NCBI RefSeq assembly: GCF_040720935.1
Contig: NZ_JBFDAE010000006.1
Location: 1 to 64,000, forward strand
Origin: Jejuia sp040720935
GTDB taxonomy: Bacteria > Bacteroidota > Bacteroidia > Flavobacteriales > Flavobacteriaceae
Direction: 5' to 3'
DNA length: 64,000 bases
Part shown: in pieces, positions 24,744 through 34,647 of the stretch
Layout: every line of letters begins with the position of its first letter
Numbering within the stretch: position 1 is the first letter of the stretch
Program-made: the position numbers and the translations under genes
The notes under the pieces: generated by a model
The model's input: the letters and a program-made list of their open reading frames with translations, nothing else
Databases searched by the model: none
What the model was told of the DNA's origin: nothing

Positions 24744-25646
24744 TTAATATCCTGAAAAGTTGAAATTCAGCATTTGTTTTACTTTACCGTAAATCTCTGG
24801 AAATAGTTTTTTAAACGTTTTGGGCGACTCAATAAAAGTTTCTATAATAACCGCCAACAGTTCAGAATCATTGGTAAAGGCATAACTTCTAATGAATTCT
24901 GAAGCCACCAAATCTCTTTTTAATTGTTCGTTCGAGGACAGCATAGTTCTTAATTCATTAAATGTATCCACAAATAATATAGCATTAATATCCTCTTGTT
25001 TTATGCTATTAAAATGAATGGCGTGCGCAAACTCATGGATGCCTAAATTGAGTTTATCATTTTTAATGCGATGTCCCTCAATGAAATTATCCCATGATAA
25101 CACCAAGGTTTTAAGTCTGGGGTTAAATTCTCCTTTATGGGATGCTTTAGAAAACCTTGAATAATAAGCCGTAGGGTATATTATGATGGTTTTTATGTAC
25201 TCAATGATGTAATTTCTAAAACCAAAAGTGAGCATTATGGCCGTAGCCGAAATTAAGACCTTTGCTTCTTCCGTGACCACAAAACCTTCTTTTCCTATAA
25301 ATTTCTTTCTTTTGATAAACGTTGCGACGCGATGTCTAAAATAGGTTTGGTGCTTTTCATTTAAACGATTGTAAAAAGAAAATTGTGCTTTTAAAATATG
25401 AATTTGATATCGGTTTAATTTTCTTTTGAAAAGATAAAAATGAATAAATATGGGACGCTTTGTAAATAGCGCATAACCCATTTCTAAACCATCTAAAATA
25501 GTTGTGATAATTTTTCGTATAAATAAAAATATTAGAAAAACAACACCGCTTAAGAGGATCCCAAGAATTATAGTTCCAATATAGGAATAGTCGTTTTCTT
25601 GTAATATTAGGGTTAAGGGCATTTGAAGTGTTTTATGAATCAGCAA
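24744..25646 (-). CDS. Zinc-dependent peptidase, MtfA-like (M90)
   Basis: A 300-residue protein with an N-terminal membrane helix (about 20-47) and an MtfA/M90-type metallopeptidase domain. The zinc site is in NLGIHEFAHAIHF (HExxH), and a downstream glutamate in the helix ELLAVIIETFIESP is the likely third ligand. E. coli MtfA is a soluble peptidase that also binds the Mlc regulator; the membrane anchor is typical of the Bacteroidetes versions. Neighbours give no functional link. Confidence 0.85.
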   Translation of the reverse strand: MLIHKTLQMPLTLILQENDYSYIGTIILGILLSGVVFLIFLFIRKIITTILDGLEMGYALFTKRPIFIHFYLFKRKLNRYQIHILKAQFSFYNRLNEKHQTYFRHRVATFIKRKKFIGKEGFVVTEEAKVLISATAIMLTFGFRNYIIEYIKTIIIYPTAYYSRFSKASHKGEFNPRLKTLVLSWDNFIEGHRIKNDKLNLGIHEFAHAIHFNSIKQEDINAILFVDTFNELRTMLSSNEQLKRDLVASEFIRSYAFTNDSELLAVIIETFIESPKTFKKLFPEIYGKVKQMLNFNFSGY

Positions 25647-25696
25647 ACTGACAAATCTAGAATTTAATTGAATTGGTATTTAAACAAAGTTTTAAT

Positions 25697-26866
25697 TTAT
25701 TTTAAATCAACCCGCAATAAATAATCATCACAAGTAATAAAAAGCGTTTTGCCGTTATTTGCAAACTCACAATTCCCTGTGGGCTTATCTAATCTGATAG
25801 TTCCTAAATGTTTCCCGTTTGGGTTTATAATTAAAACACCTCCAGGGCCCGCAAAAAATATGTTGCCTTTGCTATCCAACTTCATACCATCGGCTTTTTG
25901 CTTATCTATACTTTTATGTAAAGCTTTTGTAGCATCAAATAAGCGTCGTTTGTTTTTCACTTTCCCTTCCGAAATAATATCGAATGCCCAGATAGATGGT
26001 CTTTCAGAATTAGAATCTGAAACATAAAGTATCGTTCCGTCATTGGAAACTGCAATGCCATTTGGTTTATCTATAGTTTTATTCACTAAAAGGAGATTTC
26101 CATTCTTGCTAAAAAAGTAAACACCGTTGAATCCGATGTCACTCTTCTCCTTACCCAATCCAAAAGAAGGATCTGTAAAATACATATTCCCGTTTCTATC
26201 AAAAACAGCATCATTTGGCGAGTTGAACTTTTTACCATTATAATTGGTAACTATTTGTTCAAACTTTGGACTGATTGAATCTTTTAAAGACACTAATTTA
26301 CTGATAACTCTATCCCCTTGTTGGCAAAGAATTAAATTTCCATTTAAATCTAAGGTTAGTCCATTAGAGCCTATACCTCCAGATTTTGGTGCTTTTCCAG
26401 TATATCCTGAAGGCATCATATATAGACTTAAACCGTCTTTTTCACGCCATTGAAAAATCTTATTTTCGGGCACATCAGAGAATATAATTTTTTCTTCTTC
26501 CGCCAGCCAAACAGGCCCTTCAGACCAATTAAATCCAGTTGCCAATACTTCTATTTTCGCGTCTGTACTAATTATTTTTTCGAGTGCCGGGTCTAGCTGT
26601 TCTATAAATCCATGTGTTGGATATTTACCCGACATTAAACTAGAACGAGAAGAATAGCGTGCTGTACAAGTGGCGTTTGTTAATTTAGTGCCATTTTCAA
26701 CCAATCTATCTACATTAGGTGTTTGGTACAATTCACTTCCATAGAAAGACAAATCTGTCCGCCCTAAATCGTCCACAACAAAAAGCACACTATTCGGGTT
26801 TTCAGTTTTATGGTTTGAATTACAAGCAAAAAAAGCAATACCTACTAATACTAAAAAACACCTCAT
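25697..26866 (-). CDS. Chimeric lipoprotein: dead sulfatase N-terminus fused to an SMP-30/gluconolactonase domain
   Basis: A 389-residue lipoprotein (lipobox FFAC, Cys15). Residues about 25-90 match the start of a sulfatase (VLFVVDDLGRTDLSFYGS, TPNVDRLVENGT, SLMSGKYP), but the CxPxR site reads RYSSR (70-74), so the catalytic cysteine is Arg70 and the rest of the sulfatase is absent. From about 102 the chain is a full SMP-30/gluconolactonase propeller (FNWSEGPVWLAEEEKIIFSD, NGLTLDLNGNLILCQ, FNSPNDAVFDRNGNMYFTDP, ISDGT-type NGIAVSNDGTILYVSDSN). It is the last gene of the galactonate-type operon, 13 bp after dgoD, so sugar-acid lactone hydrolysis in the periplasm is likely. Confidence 0.8.
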   Translation of the reverse strand: MRCFLVLVGIAFFACNSNHKTENPNSVLFVVDDLGRTDLSFYGSELYQTPNVDRLVENGTKLTNATCTARYSSRSSLMSGKYPTHGFIEQLDPALEKIISTDAKIEVLATGFNWSEGPVWLAEEEKIIFSDVPENKIFQWREKDGLSLYMMPSGYTGKAPKSGGIGSNGLTLDLNGNLILCQQGDRVISKLVSLKDSISPKFEQIVTNYNGKKFNSPNDAVFDRNGNMYFTDPSFGLGKEKSDIGFNGVYFFSKNGNLLLVNKTIDKPNGIAVSNDGTILYVSDSNSERPSIWAFDIISEGKVKNKRRLFDATKALHKSIDKQKADGMKLDSKGNIFFAGPGGVLIINPNGKHLGTIRLDKPTGNCEFANNGKTLFITCDDYLLRVDLK

Positions 26867-26879
26867 ACAGTCTTATATT

Positions 26880-28037
26880 TTACCACTCACTAAAATTACC
26901 ATCTTTACCTCTCCAAATAGGATTAGACCAATAATAACCGATTTTTTGAGCTTCTTTTAATTTATCCTCATTAATTTCAACGCCCAAACCCGGTTTGGCA
27001 AATAAGTTAATGTAACCGTCATGAATATCAAAAACTTCTGGGTTTGACACATAATCTAAAAGATCATAGCCATTATTATAATGCATACCGATACTAGTTT
27101 CTTGAATAATAGCATTGGCCGAAACGAAATCTACATGTAAAGCAGATGCCAAAGAAATTGGCCCTAACGGACAATGAGGTGCTAAAGTGATATCATAAGC
27201 TTCAGCCATGGTTGCAATTCGTCTTACTTCTGAAATCCCACCGGCATGACTTAAATCTGGTTGAATAATATCAACAACGCCTTGATGTAAAATGTTTTTG
27301 AAATCCCATCTGGAAAACATACGCTCCCCAGTAGCGATAGGAATGTTGGTGTAATTGTAAATAGGTTTTAAAGCTTCATTATTTTCGCTTAAAACAGGCT
27401 CTTCAATAAATAGTGGCTCGTAAGGCGCAAGTTCATCTATTAAGCGCTTTACCATGGGTTTATGCACTCTCCCATGAAAGTCTAATCCGATATCTAAATC
27501 GAAACCGAATTCTTCCCTTAACAGTTTTATGTTTTTTGATACTTTTTTGATATCACTTAATGATGCTATCCAATCCATTGCTCCAGTAGCATTCATTTTA
27601 ACTGCCTTAAAACCAGATGTAACTTTTTCGTGTGCTTGTTCTAGAACCACCTCCGGGTTGTCTCCCCCAATCCAACAATACATTTTCATTTTGTGCCTAA
27701 CAGCACCTCCTAACAATTCATAAACAGGAACATTTAAATACTTTCCTTTAATATCCCATAAGGCTTGATCTATTCCAGAAATGGCACTCATCAATATAGG
27801 GCCGCCGCGATAAAAACCACCGCGATATAAAACTTGCCATATATCTTCAATATCATTGGCATTTCTGCCAATTATAAACTTTTCTAATTCTTTGACACAT
27901 GCTGCAACTGTATCTGCTTTACCTTCAACTACCGGTTCTCCCCAACCAATAATTCCAGATTCAGTTATTATTTTTAAAAACAACCATCGTGGTGGTACTT
28001 TAAATAATTCAATGCCCACAATTTTAAGCTCATTCAT
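26880..28037 (-). CDS. dgoD: D-galactonate dehydratase
   Basis: A 385-residue enolase-superfamily (mandelate racemase subgroup) enzyme that dehydrates D-galactonate to 2-keto-3-deoxy-D-galactonate. The match to the known DgoD pattern is close: VPPRWLFLKI near the N-terminus, RGGFYRGGPILMSAISGIDQ, metal ligands D186, E212 and E238, catalytic H188 and H288 (GLDFHGR, FIEEPVL, ATGERMFSR, LAPHCPLGPI), and the C-terminal NPIWRGKDGNFSEW. It overlaps the aldolase stop by one base, so translation is coupled. Confidence 0.92.
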   Translation of the reverse strand: MNELKIVGIELFKVPPRWLFLKIITESGIIGWGEPVVEGKADTVAACVKELEKFIIGRNANDIEDIWQVLYRGGFYRGGPILMSAISGIDQALWDIKGKYLNVPVYELLGGAVRHKMKMYCWIGGDNPEVVLEQAHEKVTSGFKAVKMNATGAMDWIASLSDIKKVSKNIKLLREEFGFDLDIGLDFHGRVHKPMVKRLIDELAPYEPLFIEEPVLSENNEALKPIYNYTNIPIATGERMFSRWDFKNILHQGVVDIIQPDLSHAGGISEVRRIATMAEAYDITLAPHCPLGPISLASALHVDFVSANAIIQETSIGMHYNNGYDLLDYVSNPEVFDIHDGYINLFAKPGLGVEINEDKLKEAQKIGYYWSNPIWRGKDGNFSEW

Positions 28038-28669
28038 TATATGTCTTTTAATAAATTTATAAAGTTATTTGCATTTTTCTCAATAGCGATATAGTCTTCT
28101 TCATTTTCAATAGGCTCCTTCAAGACGCTGACAATTCCAATACCATAAGCACCTGCATCCATCCAATCTTTCACACGATGTAACTCTATGCCTCCAACCG
28201 CTAATATCTTCACATTATCAAGTGGTCCGCTAATCGACTTAAAATAAGGAATCCCCATGATATCCGCTGGAAAAAGTTTTACAAAATCTGCTCCTGCGTT
28301 CCAAGCTTCACAAATCTCAGTTGGTGTTAATGCGCCCATTAAGATGGGAATTCCATGTTGATGTGCTATTGTAACCAATTCAATACTGCAATTGGGACTT
28401 ACTAAAAATTGTGCTCCAGCTTTTATGGCCTCAATTGCAATTTTCGAGTTAATGACTGTTCCCGCTCCAATTATTACATGTGGATATGATGCGCGTGCTT
28501 TTGAAATCTCTTCGGAATAATTTGGGGTATTGGATGTAATCTCCATCACTTTTGCACCTCCTTTAATTAAAGACGCAATAACTAACTGAACTTTTGTTGC
28601 ATCTTTTAGACGCGTTACAAAAACAACTTTTTCTTGTTCAATTATAGCAACAATTTCCTTTCTTGTCAT
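28037..28669 (-). CDS. KDPG/KDPGal-type aldolase
   Basis: A 210-residue class I aldolase of the Eda/DgoA family, cleaving 2-keto-3-deoxy-6-phosphogluconate or -galactonate to pyruvate and glyceraldehyde 3-phosphate. The Schiff-base lysine is in FVKLFPA (K131), the catalytic glutamate in MEITSNTP (E43), and the phosphate-site strand in AVGGIELHRV. Between two enolase-superfamily genes, a KDPGal (DgoA) role is most likely. No 2-keto-3-deoxygalactonate kinase is present in the operon. Confidence 0.85.
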   Translation of the reverse strand: MTRKEIVAIIEQEKVVFVTRLKDATKVQLVIASLIKGGAKVMEITSNTPNYSEEISKARASYPHVIIGAGTVINSKIAIEAIKAGAQFLVSPNCSIELVTIAHQHGIPILMGALTPTEICEAWNAGADFVKLFPADIMGIPYFKSISGPLDNVKILAVGGIELHRVKDWMDAGAYGIGIVSVLKEPIENEEDYIAIEKNANNFINLLKDI

Positions 28670-28686
28670 CTCGTTTTATTAGAAAA

Positions 28687-29844
28687 TTACCAATTAGTCA
28701 AAGAACCATCATTTCTTCTTAACCTAGGAATCTCAACAGGCACAAACTTACTCTGCTTAGCCAATTCTTCATTAACTTCTACTCCTAGACCCGGCGTATT
28801 TAAAACTGGATATCTTGCGCCTGCAAGTTTAGGTTGTAATGGGTAGAATTTAGGATCGTTTGTAGATACATGAGCCCCAGTATTTACCTCTTCTAACCAA
28901 CTAAAGTTTGGACTTGCTGCTGCCACATGAATTGAAGCCGCTGTACAAATAGGGCCTAAAGGGTTATGTGGCATGAGATCTATATAATGTGCTTCTGCCA
29001 TTGAGGCTACTTTCATACTTTCGGTAATACCACCGACGTTACAGACATCAATACGCGCAAACTGCGTAATATTGCGTTCTATAAATGGTAAGAATTGCCA
29101 TTTACTGGAAAATTCTTCTCCAATAGCAAATGGAATATCAATTAAGCTTCTTAAACTTTCGTAAGCTTCTGGGTTTTCATCCCGTATCGGTTCTTCTATA
29201 AAATCTAATGTACCCGGAGGCATTCTCTTCATAAAAGAATAGGTTTCTGCAGCGGTCAATCGCGTATGGTAATCAATTCCAATGGTAACTTTACTACCAA
29301 CTTCTTGTCGCAAAGCAATCATCCATTCCGCCATTATAGCGATAGATTCCCTAGGTTCAAATCGTGAAATATCTTCTTGATTTTCAAATTCGGCGGGTGC
29401 TAACCTGATCATGTTCCAACCTTCACTTATCAGCTTTTTAGATTGGTTTAACAATGCTTCTAAAGTTGAAAACCGTACAGAAGCGAAACACTCCACAAAA
29501 TCGCGTTGTTTTCCTCCCAATAATTCGTAAACTGGAACGCCGAGCGCCTTTCCTTTAATATCGTGAAGCGCAATATCAATAGCCGATATGGCGGCTGTTA
29601 ACACACGGCCTCCTTCAAAATACTGTCCGCGATATAAATCTTGCCAAATAGCGCCGATTTGCATCGGATTTCTTCCAATAATTAGTGGTTCAAAATGTTT
29701 AAGAGCACCAACAACAGCTAGTTCTCTTCCTGACAAGCCAGAAGCGCCCCATCCGTAAATACCAGAATCTGTTTCAACCTTAACAACTAACTGACTGCCA
29801 GAACCGACATTGATTGGATATGGTTTTACCGCCGTTATCTTCAT
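28687..29844 (-). CDS. Second enolase-superfamily enzyme (dehydratase or cycloisomerase)
   Basis: A 385-residue mandelate-racemase-type enzyme. The metal ligands D191, E217 and E243 and the catalytic pair H193/H293 are all present (IGIDYHTR, DFIEEPI, AIGEEFS, MPHNPLGPI). It is clearly a paralogue of DgoD but lacks DgoD's RGGFYRGGP segment. Candidates are a second aldonate dehydratase or a 3,6-anhydrogalactonate/galactarolactone cycloisomerase; the sequence alone does not decide. It sits 17 bp before the aldolase gene in the same operon. Confidence 0.75.
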   Translation of the reverse strand: MKITAVKPYPINVGSGSQLVVKVETDSGIYGWGASGLSGRELAVVGALKHFEPLIIGRNPMQIGAIWQDLYRGQYFEGGRVLTAAISAIDIALHDIKGKALGVPVYELLGGKQRDFVECFASVRFSTLEALLNQSKKLISEGWNMIRLAPAEFENQEDISRFEPRESIAIMAEWMIALRQEVGSKVTIGIDYHTRLTAAETYSFMKRMPPGTLDFIEEPIRDENPEAYESLRSLIDIPFAIGEEFSSKWQFLPFIERNITQFARIDVCNVGGITESMKVASMAEAHYIDLMPHNPLGPICTAASIHVAAASPNFSWLEEVNTGAHVSTNDPKFYPLQPKLAGARYPVLNTPGLGVEVNEELAKQSKFVPVEIPRLRRNDGSLTNW

Positions 29845-29862
29845 TTTATATCATGTTTATTA

Positions 29863-31158
29863 TTATGTCTTCGGAATGATGCGTTCTACCTTGCCAACTA
29901 GAAAGGTATATGAGAAAAAGCCCAAAAAGGCTATTGCCGCAATACATATAAGTGCGGGACTAAAATCCCCATCTCTCACCAAATAACCAATAACTATTGG
30001 AATTACAATACCTGATAAACCACCTATAAAATTAAAAGCGCCTCCTACGAGTCCTAAATTTTCTTTAGGTGCTATTAAAGATACAAATACCCAGGCTATA
30101 CTGGCTAAACCTGTACCAAAAAAAGCGATAGCCAAAAACAGAATAATAAAAAAAGTATCATCTGTATAGTTAGCTCCAATAATACATGTTGATAGCAACA
30201 TTCCTGTAATGATAGGTGCTTTTCGAGAAATTTCGTTTGAAACGCCTTTCTTAATTAAAAAATCTGATGTAAAACCAGATAATAAAACCCCAACAAAAGC
30301 TGCTAAAAAAGGAACTGATGCCAAAAATCCAGATTTTATAAAATCTAGACCTCTAAATTCTACGAGATATGTTGGAAACCATGTTAGGAAGAACATTGTA
30401 GTAGCTCCTAAACAAAATTGCCCTATGTAAATACCCCAAAGTTTTCTGTAAATGAATGCTTGTTTAAAATCAGACCATTCAAATTTTTTCATAAGCTCAT
30501 CCTTTTTTTTAGAGCCAACCAAGCCACCTCCGTCTTCAATGTATTGTAATTCTGAATCACTCACACTTTTATGATCTCTTGGATCTCTGTAAAAGAAATA
30601 CCAAACTCCAGCCCAAATAAGCCCAATAACACCTGAAACGACAAAAAGTCCGCGCCACCCCAAAGCATCTTGAATTAATGCTAAAACTGGCATTAAAAAT
30701 GCTAAACCAAGAAACTGACCAGAAGTATAAATCCCAATTGCCGATGCTCTCTCATGTTCTGGAAACCATCTACTTACGACTAAATTATTGATGGGATACG
30801 AAGGTGCCTCAAACGCTCCTATACTTGCCCTAAGTCCTAATAAAGCTGTAAAAGAATTTACAACGCCCTGTAATAACGTTGCAACAGACCATAATGCTAA
30901 AATAACAGTGTAAAGTATTCTAGATTTTACTTTATCCGCAACTATGCCGCCTGGAATTTGTAAAAGTGCATAAAACCATCCGAAAGCTGAAAACACATAT
31001 CCCATTTGTACGGTGTCTATTCCCAACTCTTTTCTAAGAGCAAAAGCTGCTACCGATATATTTGTTCTATCCAAATAATTTATTACAACCGTAATAAATA
31101 TCATTGTAAGAATGTTGTAACGTTTTCTAGTCTTGGGTTTAGTAATTTTAATGCTCAC
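29863..31158 (-). CDS. MFS transporter, anion:cation symporter family (DgoT/ExuT-like)
   Basis: A 431-residue protein with about 12 membrane helices and the ACS-family signature NYLDRTNISVA, FGWFYALLQIPGG and WFPEHERASAIG. These carriers import hexonates and hexuronates with protons. As the first gene of the operon, followed by two dehydratase-type genes and an aldolase, it probably imports galactonate or a related aldonate. Confidence 0.85.
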   Translation of the reverse strand: MSIKITKPKTRKRYNILTMIFITVVINYLDRTNISVAAFALRKELGIDTVQMGYVFSAFGWFYALLQIPGGIVADKVKSRILYTVILALWSVATLLQGVVNSFTALLGLRASIGAFEAPSYPINNLVVSRWFPEHERASAIGIYTSGQFLGLAFLMPVLALIQDALGWRGLFVVSGVIGLIWAGVWYFFYRDPRDHKSVSDSELQYIEDGGGLVGSKKKDELMKKFEWSDFKQAFIYRKLWGIYIGQFCLGATTMFFLTWFPTYLVEFRGLDFIKSGFLASVPFLAAFVGVLLSGFTSDFLIKKGVSNEISRKAPIITGMLLSTCIIGANYTDDTFFIILFLAIAFFGTGLASIAWVFVSLIAPKENLGLVGGAFNFIGGLSGIVIPIVIGYLVRDGDFSPALICIAAIAFLGFFSYTFLVGKVERIIPKT

Positions 31159-31436
31159 TTAGTTTATATATGGTGGTTTAGAATTTAAATATATCATATT
31201 TAGAACTAACATGCTATCCACCTATCAAACAAAACTTGACATTGACCTGAAATTACTGTAAAGTCGAGTTATAATCAAGTTGTTTTGAAAATCAATATCA
31301 ATTAGAAAAAAACTAATTTGGTAGCTGAAGTTAATTTCTGAATTATTAAATCTTACAGAAAAAAATACTACCAAAATGAAACGAAATATCTTTTAAGACA
31401 ACACTTTAAAATCAAGAAAAAGGCTATCGCTATGTT

Positions 31437-33770
31437 TTATTCTGTAATAGTGATTCTAGATTTTAAGGTGTCTTTTGAATTACCTCCAATGAAAATATCA
31501 AAATCACCGGGCTCCACTTCCCATTTTTTATTTGCCGTATAAAACTGAAGCATTTTAGCATCAATAGTAAACGAAACGGTTTTAGTTTCTCCAGATTTCA
31601 ACATGATTTTTTCAAAGGCTTTAAGTTCTTTTATAGGCCGTACCAAACTACCCACCAAATCTCTGATATATAACTGAACCACTTCTTCCCCGTCTCTATC
31701 GCCAGTATTTAAAACGGCAACGGACACTTTAATACTTCCATTTTTATCAATTTCAGTTTTATCAAAATTCAAATTATTATATTTAAATGATGTATAGCTC
31801 AAACCAAAACCAAAAGGATATAATGCAGATTTTGGCGCATCTCTATACCCAGAATACGTAACATGTTTGCTGCTCCAAGGACGTCCCGTATTTTTTTGAT
31901 TGTAATATAATGGCTCTTGTCCCACATGATGAGGAAACGACACAGGCAGTTTTCCAGAAGGATTATAATCTCCAAAAACAACATCGGCAATAGCATTTCC
32001 AGATTCTGAGCCTAAGTGCCAACATTCCAATATGGCAGGAGAGATTTCCGAAACACGACTTAAATCCATTGGCCTGCCATTCATCAACACAATCACAATA
32101 TTTTTGTTCACTTTATAAACAGCTTCCAACAATTCATTTTGAAGTCCTAAAAACCCAATATTTGTTTGACTTCGCCCTTCTCCTGTTTGGTACGCATTTT
32201 CTCCGATAGCCAATAACACAACATCCGATTTTTTTGCCATGGCAACAGCTTCCGCAATCCCAGAATTATCGGTTGTATTAAATTTTAAAGGATATAAAAA
32301 TTGGTTTTTACCGGGTTCTAAAGTAGGTATGGTCAAATCTACACCTTTTGCATAGTTTATTTTAGTGGATGTTCCAACGGCCGATGTCACACCTTCCAAA
32401 AGAGAAACCGCCGAATTATAGTCTCCCTTTCCTCTCCAATTTCCTAGTGGAGAATCTTTATCATCCGCCAAAGGCCCAATAACAGCAATACTTTTTAGCG
32501 ATTTTGAAAGTGGTAGAACATCATTTTCATTTTTCAACAAAACAATGGATTTTTTTGCAACATCTCTGGCTATAGCTAAATGTTCATCAGTATAAATCTC
32601 CTCTTTTTCACGTTGTTCATTGCAATATTTAAACGGATCATCAAATAATCCCAATTCAAATTTAATTCTTAAAATACGCTTAACTGCTTCATCTATTTGG
32701 GCGATATCAACTTTGTTTTCTTCAACCAGTTTTTCTAAATAGGCTTCGTATGCATAAGATTCCATGTCCATATCACTACCTGCATTCATAGCGATTTGGG
32801 CAGCATGTTTTTTATCTTCGGCATAACCGTGGGCAATCATTTCGCCTATGGAACCCCAATCTGAAACTACAAATCCGTTCCATCCCCATTTACCTTTTAA
32901 AATATCTCTTTGCAAAACTTTATGCCCTGTTGCAGGAATACCATCAATATCGTTGAACGAATTCATAAATGTGGCAACACCTGCTTTGGCAGCGGCTTTA
33001 AAAGGTGGCAATATCGTATTGTGCAACTCATTATCGCCTATATTTACGGTATTATAATCCCTTCCCGCTTCTCCAAAACCATAACCTGCGAAATGTTTAG
33101 CACAAGCTGCAATGGTATAAATATGAGATAAATCATCGCCTTGAAATCCTTTTATTCGAGCCACACCAACAACAGAATTTAAGTAGGGGTCTTCACCAGC
33201 GCCTTCCATAACCCTACCCCAACGTGCATCTCTAGAGACATCTACCATGGGCGCAAACGTCCAGTTTAAACCAGAAGCAGCACTTTCCTTAGCCGCGATT
33301 GCTGCCGATTGTTTGATGACATCTAAATCCCAACTAGCCGTTTCCCCTAAAGGAATTGGGAAAATGGTTTTATAGCCATGAATAACATCATACGCAAAAA
33401 TCAATGGGATTTTTAACCGTGAATGTTCCATCACAATTTTTTGGGTTTCACGAATCGACGCCACAGAAGTAACGTTCAACATAGAACCTACTTCCCCTTT
33501 TTTAAGTTTGTCCAATTTATGCTGATCGCCATTTGAAGATGAAGGTCCCGTTGCGTTCCATTTACCACTATACTGCACTAATTGTCCTATTTTTTCATTA
33601 AGATGCATTAAGCTTAAAACCGAATCTACCTTGGTTTCAATATCCTCATTCAAATTTAATTGCCTGGTATCAGGTGCTTCATTTGAAATGGTATTGAAAG
33701 CAAAAGCAGTTAGCAATACTACTAAAATGGCACCGTATGTTAAAAGTATGGTAGATATTCGCTTCGTCAT
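31437..33770 (-). CDS. Glycoside hydrolase family 3, BglX-like beta-glucosidase
   Basis: A 777-residue periplasmic GH3 enzyme with an N-terminal signal anchor, the GH3 N-terminal barrel (KHFAGYG, nucleophile Asp in GFVVSDWGS), the C-terminal alpha/beta domain and a terminal fibronectin-III-like domain (from about 660; RDGEEVVQLYIRD). Beta-glucosidases of this type release glucose from the ends of beta-glucan oligosaccharides. It is the last gene of the susC-susD operon, 4 bp after the EEP gene, and fits downstream of the GH16 endo-enzyme. Confidence 0.93.
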   Translation of the reverse strand: MTKRISTILLTYGAILVVLLTAFAFNTISNEAPDTRQLNLNEDIETKVDSVLSLMHLNEKIGQLVQYSGKWNATGPSSSNGDQHKLDKLKKGEVGSMLNVTSVASIRETQKIVMEHSRLKIPLIFAYDVIHGYKTIFPIPLGETASWDLDVIKQSAAIAAKESAASGLNWTFAPMVDVSRDARWGRVMEGAGEDPYLNSVVGVARIKGFQGDDLSHIYTIAACAKHFAGYGFGEAGRDYNTVNIGDNELHNTILPPFKAAAKAGVATFMNSFNDIDGIPATGHKVLQRDILKGKWGWNGFVVSDWGSIGEMIAHGYAEDKKHAAQIAMNAGSDMDMESYAYEAYLEKLVEENKVDIAQIDEAVKRILRIKFELGLFDDPFKYCNEQREKEEIYTDEHLAIARDVAKKSIVLLKNENDVLPLSKSLKSIAVIGPLADDKDSPLGNWRGKGDYNSAVSLLEGVTSAVGTSTKINYAKGVDLTIPTLEPGKNQFLYPLKFNTTDNSGIAEAVAMAKKSDVVLLAIGENAYQTGEGRSQTNIGFLGLQNELLEAVYKVNKNIVIVLMNGRPMDLSRVSEISPAILECWHLGSESGNAIADVVFGDYNPSGKLPVSFPHHVGQEPLYYNQKNTGRPWSSKHVTYSGYRDAPKSALYPFGFGLSYTSFKYNNLNFDKTEIDKNGSIKVSVAVLNTGDRDGEEVVQLYIRDLVGSLVRPIKELKAFEKIMLKSGETKTVSFTIDAKMLQFYTANKKWEVEPGDFDIFIGGNSKDTLKSRITITE

Positions 33771-33774
33771 AAAA

Positions 33775-34647
33775 TTAATTACAGTTTAATTCAACATATA
33801 CTGGAAAATGGTCTGATGGATATTTTAAATCTATCGAACTGGAAAGCACGCCATATTTTTCAACTTCCAAATTTGGAGATTTAGAAAGCATGATGTAATC
33901 AATTCTTCTGGTAACACGCTCATGAAACTTAAAACCATTAAACGTCCCGTTTGAACCAAATGTTATTTTTGCGTGCTCTTTGGAGTCGTTCATCTGTTCT
34001 TTAAGGTTTGTAATTAATTGACTATCTGGCTCTACATTAAAATCGCCCATCACAATTACTGGATGGTTTTCGGTATTTAAAGATTTTATTTTTTTGAGGA
34101 TTAATTCCATGCCTTGTAATTTTGCCTCTTCGCCAACATGGTCTAAATGTGTATTGAATACCCAAATTTTCTGATTGTTTTCTAAAATAGTAAACAACCC
34201 ATAGGTGCAAATTCTCGGGTAAGCTGCATCCCAACCTTTGGAGATTTCATTTGGGGTTTCCGATAGCCAAAAGGTATTTTCATTTTCAACTTTTACTTTT
34301 TTTGAATTGTAAAAAATAGCTGAAAACTCGCCCTTATTTTCGCCATCCCGTCCTATTCCGATAGTTTTATAATCTTTAAGGGCAGATTTTAAATCTTCCA
34401 TTTGATTTGGACGCGCTTCTTGAACACCCATAATATCCGGACTGTAAAATTGCACCTGTGAACTTAAAAAATCTTTTCTATGAGACCATGCGTTTTCACC
34501 ATCTGAAGCTACATCCAACCGAATGTTGTAGGTCATGACTTTTAGGTTGCTATTCGCTTTTGATATTTTATTATCGGTTTTAGTCTCGTTATTACAACTT
34601 GTAAAAACCAAACTTAATAGTAAAAATAGTGTTGAAAACTGTTTCAT
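33775..34647 (-). CDS. Endonuclease/exonuclease/phosphatase-family lipoprotein
   Basis: A 290-residue lipoprotein (lipobox FTSC, Cys at about 18) with the EEP fold: the metal-binding glutamate in MGVQEARPNQ, the NTHLDHVG motif, MGDFNVEPDS and the final SDHFPV. EEP enzymes cleave phosphomonoesters or phosphodiesters in nucleic acids, phosphoinositides or sphingomyelin. In this polysaccharide operon, next to a GDPD domain, cleavage of a phosphodiester on a glycan is plausible. The start overlaps the GDPD-GH16 stop by four bases. Confidence 0.85.
   Translation of the reverse strand: MKQFSTLFLLLSLVFTSCNNETKTDNKISKANSNLKVMTYNIRLDVASDGENAWSHRKDFLSSQVQFYSPDIMGVQEARPNQMEDLKSALKDYKTIGIGRDGENKGEFSAIFYNSKKVKVENENTFWLSETPNEISKGWDAAYPRICTYGLFTILENNQKIWVFNTHLDHVGEEAKLQGMELILKKIKSLNTENHPVIVMGDFNVEPDSQLITNLKEQMNDSKEHAKITFGSNGTFNGFKFHERVTRRIDYIMLSKSPNLEVEKYGVLSSSIDLKYPSDHFPVYVELNCN

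Noticed and set aside
25697..26866. Functional sulfatase
   Set aside because: Only about 70 residues of the sulfatase fold remain and the formylglycine cysteine is Arg70.
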